A stretch of DNA of 64,000 nucleotides. Source: Pseudomonas alcaligenes (lineage in GTDB: Bacteria; Pseudomonadota; Gammaproteobacteria; Pseudomonadales; Pseudomonadaceae). The DNA is taken from contig NZ_CP154874.1 in assembly GCF_041729615.1 (NCBI RefSeq), positions 1,183,001 to 1,247,000 on the forward strand, given 5' to 3'. Every line of letters begins with the position of its first letter. Position 1 is the first letter of the stretch. Made by a program: the position numbers and the translations under genes. The notes under the pieces were generated by a model, which was not told the origin of the DNA, did no database searches, and was given only the letters and a program-made list of their open reading frames with translations. Of the stretch, positions 60,873 to 64,000 are shown one piece after another.

Positions 60873-61385
60873 ATGCTGATCCGCGACGCCCTGGAAACCG
60901 ACCTGCCGGCCCTGCGCGACATCTTCAACGACGCGGTGCTCAATACCACCGCGATCTGGATGGACAACGTGGTCGACTTGGCCAACCGCCAGGCCTGGTT
61001 CGCCGCCCGTGCCCAGCAGGGCTACCCGATCCTGGTGGCCGAGAACGCCGCCGGCGAGGTGGTCGGCTACGCCTCGTTCGGCGACTGGCGCCCCTTCGAC
61101 GGCTTCTGCCACACGGTCGAGCACTCGGTGTACATCCGCGCCGACCAGCGCGGCAAAGGTCTCGGCCCGCTGCTGCTGGCCGCGCTGATCGAGCGCGCCA
61201 AGGCCTGCGACAAGCACGTGATGGTCGCCGCCATCGAGAGCGGCAACGCCGCCTCGATCCGCCTGCACCAGCGCCTGGGCTTCGCCATCACCGGGCAGAT
61301 GCCCCAGGTGGGCCGCAAGTTCGGCCGTTGGCTGGACCTGACCTTCATGCAACTGATCCTCACCCCGGAGCGCAGCGCACCATGA
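60873..61385 (+). CDS. GNAT acetyltransferase inside the urease operon (PITA/MddA type)
   Basis: A 170-residue GNAT enzyme. It matches phosphinothricin/methionine sulfoximine acetyltransferases: [46 protein letters not shown], the acetyl-CoA loop [14 protein letters not shown], and [19 protein letters not shown]. In P. aeruginosa the equivalent gene also lies between ureA and ureB. It overlaps ureB by four bases (ATGA), so it is part of the operon. Its physiological link to urease is unclear; detoxifying glutamine-synthetase inhibitors is a plausible nitrogen-related role. Confidence 0.92.
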   Translation: MLIRDALETDLPALRDIFNDAVLNTTAIWMDNVVDLANRQAWFAARAQQGYPILVAENAAGEVVGYASFGDWRPFDGFCHTVEHSVYIRADQRGKGLGPLLLAALIERAKACDKHVMVAAIESGNAASIRLHQRLGFAITGQMPQVGRKFGRWLDLTFMQLILTPERSAP

Positions 61386-61686
61386 TCCCCGGCGAATACC
61401 AGATCCAGGACGGCGAGATCGAACTCAACGCCGGCCGCCGCACCCTCAGGCTCAGCGTGGCCAACAGCGGCGACCGGCCGATCCAGGTCGGCTCGCACTA
61501 CCACTTCTTCGAGACCAACGATGCGCTGGCGTTTGATCGAGCGCTTACGCGAGGCATGCGCCTGAACATCCCGGCCGGCACCGCGGTGCGCTTCGAGCCG
61601 GGGCAGAGCCGCGAGGTGGAGCTGGTGGAACTGGCCGGCGCGCGCCGGGTGTTCGGCTTCGCCGGCCGCGTGATGGGGGACCTGTG

Positions 61687-61687
<1 letters not shown>
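61382..61687 (+). CDS. ureB: urease subunit beta
   Basis: A 101-residue structural subunit: [19 protein letters not shown], then [18 protein letters not shown] and [18 protein letters not shown], standard for UreB. It overlaps the acetyltransferase gene upstream and ureC downstream (GTGATGA). Confidence 0.97.
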
Positions 61688-63387
<1,700 letters not shown>

Positions 63388-63390
63388 GCA

Positions 63391-64000
63391 CTACGCCCTC
63401 TGCCGCTGGCTCCAGGCCAGCGCGGCGCCGCTGAGGATGATCACCGCCATGCCGAGCACGGCCCAGGCATCCGGCAGGTGGTCGAACACCAGGGCGCCAA
63501 TCAGGGTGGCGATCAGGATCTGCCCGTAGGTGAAGGGGGCCAGGCTGGCGGCGCTGGCGAAGCGGTAGGCGTGGGTCAGCAGCATGTGCCCGGTCATCGC
63601 CAGGCCGCCCAGGGCAGCCATCAGCAGCACGTCCATGGGCGCCGGCATTTGCCAGGTCCAGGGCAACAGCAGGCCCGCGCCGAGGGTGCCGACCAGCGCG
63701 GTGAGGAAGTTGCTGGTGGCCGGGGCATCGGTGGCACTGAGCCGGCGGGTCAGCAGCTGGTACAGGCCGAAGCAGAACGCCGCGCCCAGGGGCAGCAGGC
63801 TGGCCGGGCTGAACAGCTCGCCACCGGGGCGCACGATCAGCAGCACGCCGAGCAGACCGCCGCCCACCGCCAGCCACACGCCGCGGCTGACCGTCTCCTT
63901 CAGCCAGAGCACCGACAGCACCACCACCACCAGCGGCGCCAGGAAGATCACCGCCGTTGCCTCGCCCAACGGGATATGGCGCAGCCCGGCGTAAAACAGC
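63391..64000 (-). CDS. EamA/DMT-family transporter, 5' end cut by window
   Basis: The C-terminal 200 or so residues of an EamA (drug/metabolite) transporter. At the right edge it reads LFYAGLRHIPLGEATAVIFLAPL, the start of the second EamA repeat junction, followed by SRGVWLAVGGGLLGVLLIVRPG and a final helix. The gene continues beyond the window, so the ATG at 63969 is internal. It converges with ureC. Substrate unknown. Confidence 0.88.
   Translation of the reverse strand, partial: LFYAGLRHIPLGEATAVIFLAPLVVVVLSVLWLKETVSRGVWLAVGGGLLGVLLIVRPGGELFSPASLLPLGAAFCFGLYQLLTRRLSATDAPATSNFLTALVGTLGAGLLLPWTWQMPAPMDVLLMAALGGLAMTGHMLLTHAYRFASAASLAPFTYGQILIATLIGALVFDHLPDAWAVLGMAVIILSGAALAWSQRQRA

Overview
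The window is about 64 kb of GC-rich, gene-dense chromosome from a Pseudomonas. Protein identities and gene order support this. From speA (about 22.3 kb) to ureC (63.4 kb) the order speA, SUI1, Nudix, DUF2333, gcbA, ctpL, dsbD, aroQ, accB, accC, prmA, DUF3426, dusB, fis, purH, purD, retS, marC-like, urtABCDE, ureD, ureA, acetyltransferase, ureB, ureC matches, from memory, P. aeruginosa PAO1 PA4839-PA4868, with two added blocks. No rRNA, tRNA, CRISPR, prophage or insertion sequence was seen. Both ends cut genes: bauC on the left and an EamA transporter on the right.

Region 1 (1-4.8 kb): beta-alanine / beta-amino acid catabolism (bauC, bauA), a divergent LysR regulator and a RutR-like TetR regulator. 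Region 2 (4.8-13 kb): two paralogous DUF4136 lipoproteins, a GNAT enzyme, a small DMT transporter, a membrane diguanylate cyclase, an HBM-type chemoreceptor, and penicillin-binding protein 1C. Region 3 (13-22 kb): a DUF559 nuclease-like gene set among palindromic repeats, a giant alpha-2-macroglobulin lipoprotein that belongs functionally with PBP1C, a YbaK deacylase, a MATE pump, a GAF-GGDEF protein and DUF2214.

Region 4 (22-45.6 kb) is the conserved core: arginine decarboxylase, SUI1, Nudix, DUF2333, the cyclase GcbA, the phosphate chemoreceptor CtpL behind a probable Pho box, DsbD, dehydroquinase, acetyl-CoA carboxylase AccB/AccC, PrmA, DusB-Fis, PurH, PurD and the hybrid sensor RetS. Region 5 (45.6-63.4 kb) is a nitrogen-salvage block. 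Allophanate hydrolase, a GntR regulator and the urea ABC transporter form one apparent operon behind a good sigma-54 promoter match. Ethanolamine permease and ammonia-lyase lie on the opposite strand with an AraC regulator. The urease genes ureD, ureA, ureB and ureC follow. All of these liberate or import small nitrogen compounds.

A family of CCCTCTCCC/GGGAGAGGG palindromes occurs as head-to-head or tail-to-tail pairs at five places (1.4, 13.1, 13.6, 49.7 and 53.4 kb), always between genes and twice inside the urt operon. It resembles REPIN/BIME architecture, and a DUF559 gene sits inside one cluster and ends next to a repeat unit. A second family (GTAGCCCGGAT palindromes) appears at 22.2 and 40.7 kb. 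The most speculative but interesting items are the DUF559/repeat association, the sigma-54 plus GntR control region of the allophanate/urea operon, and the helically phased TGTACAA boxes before the HBM chemoreceptor.
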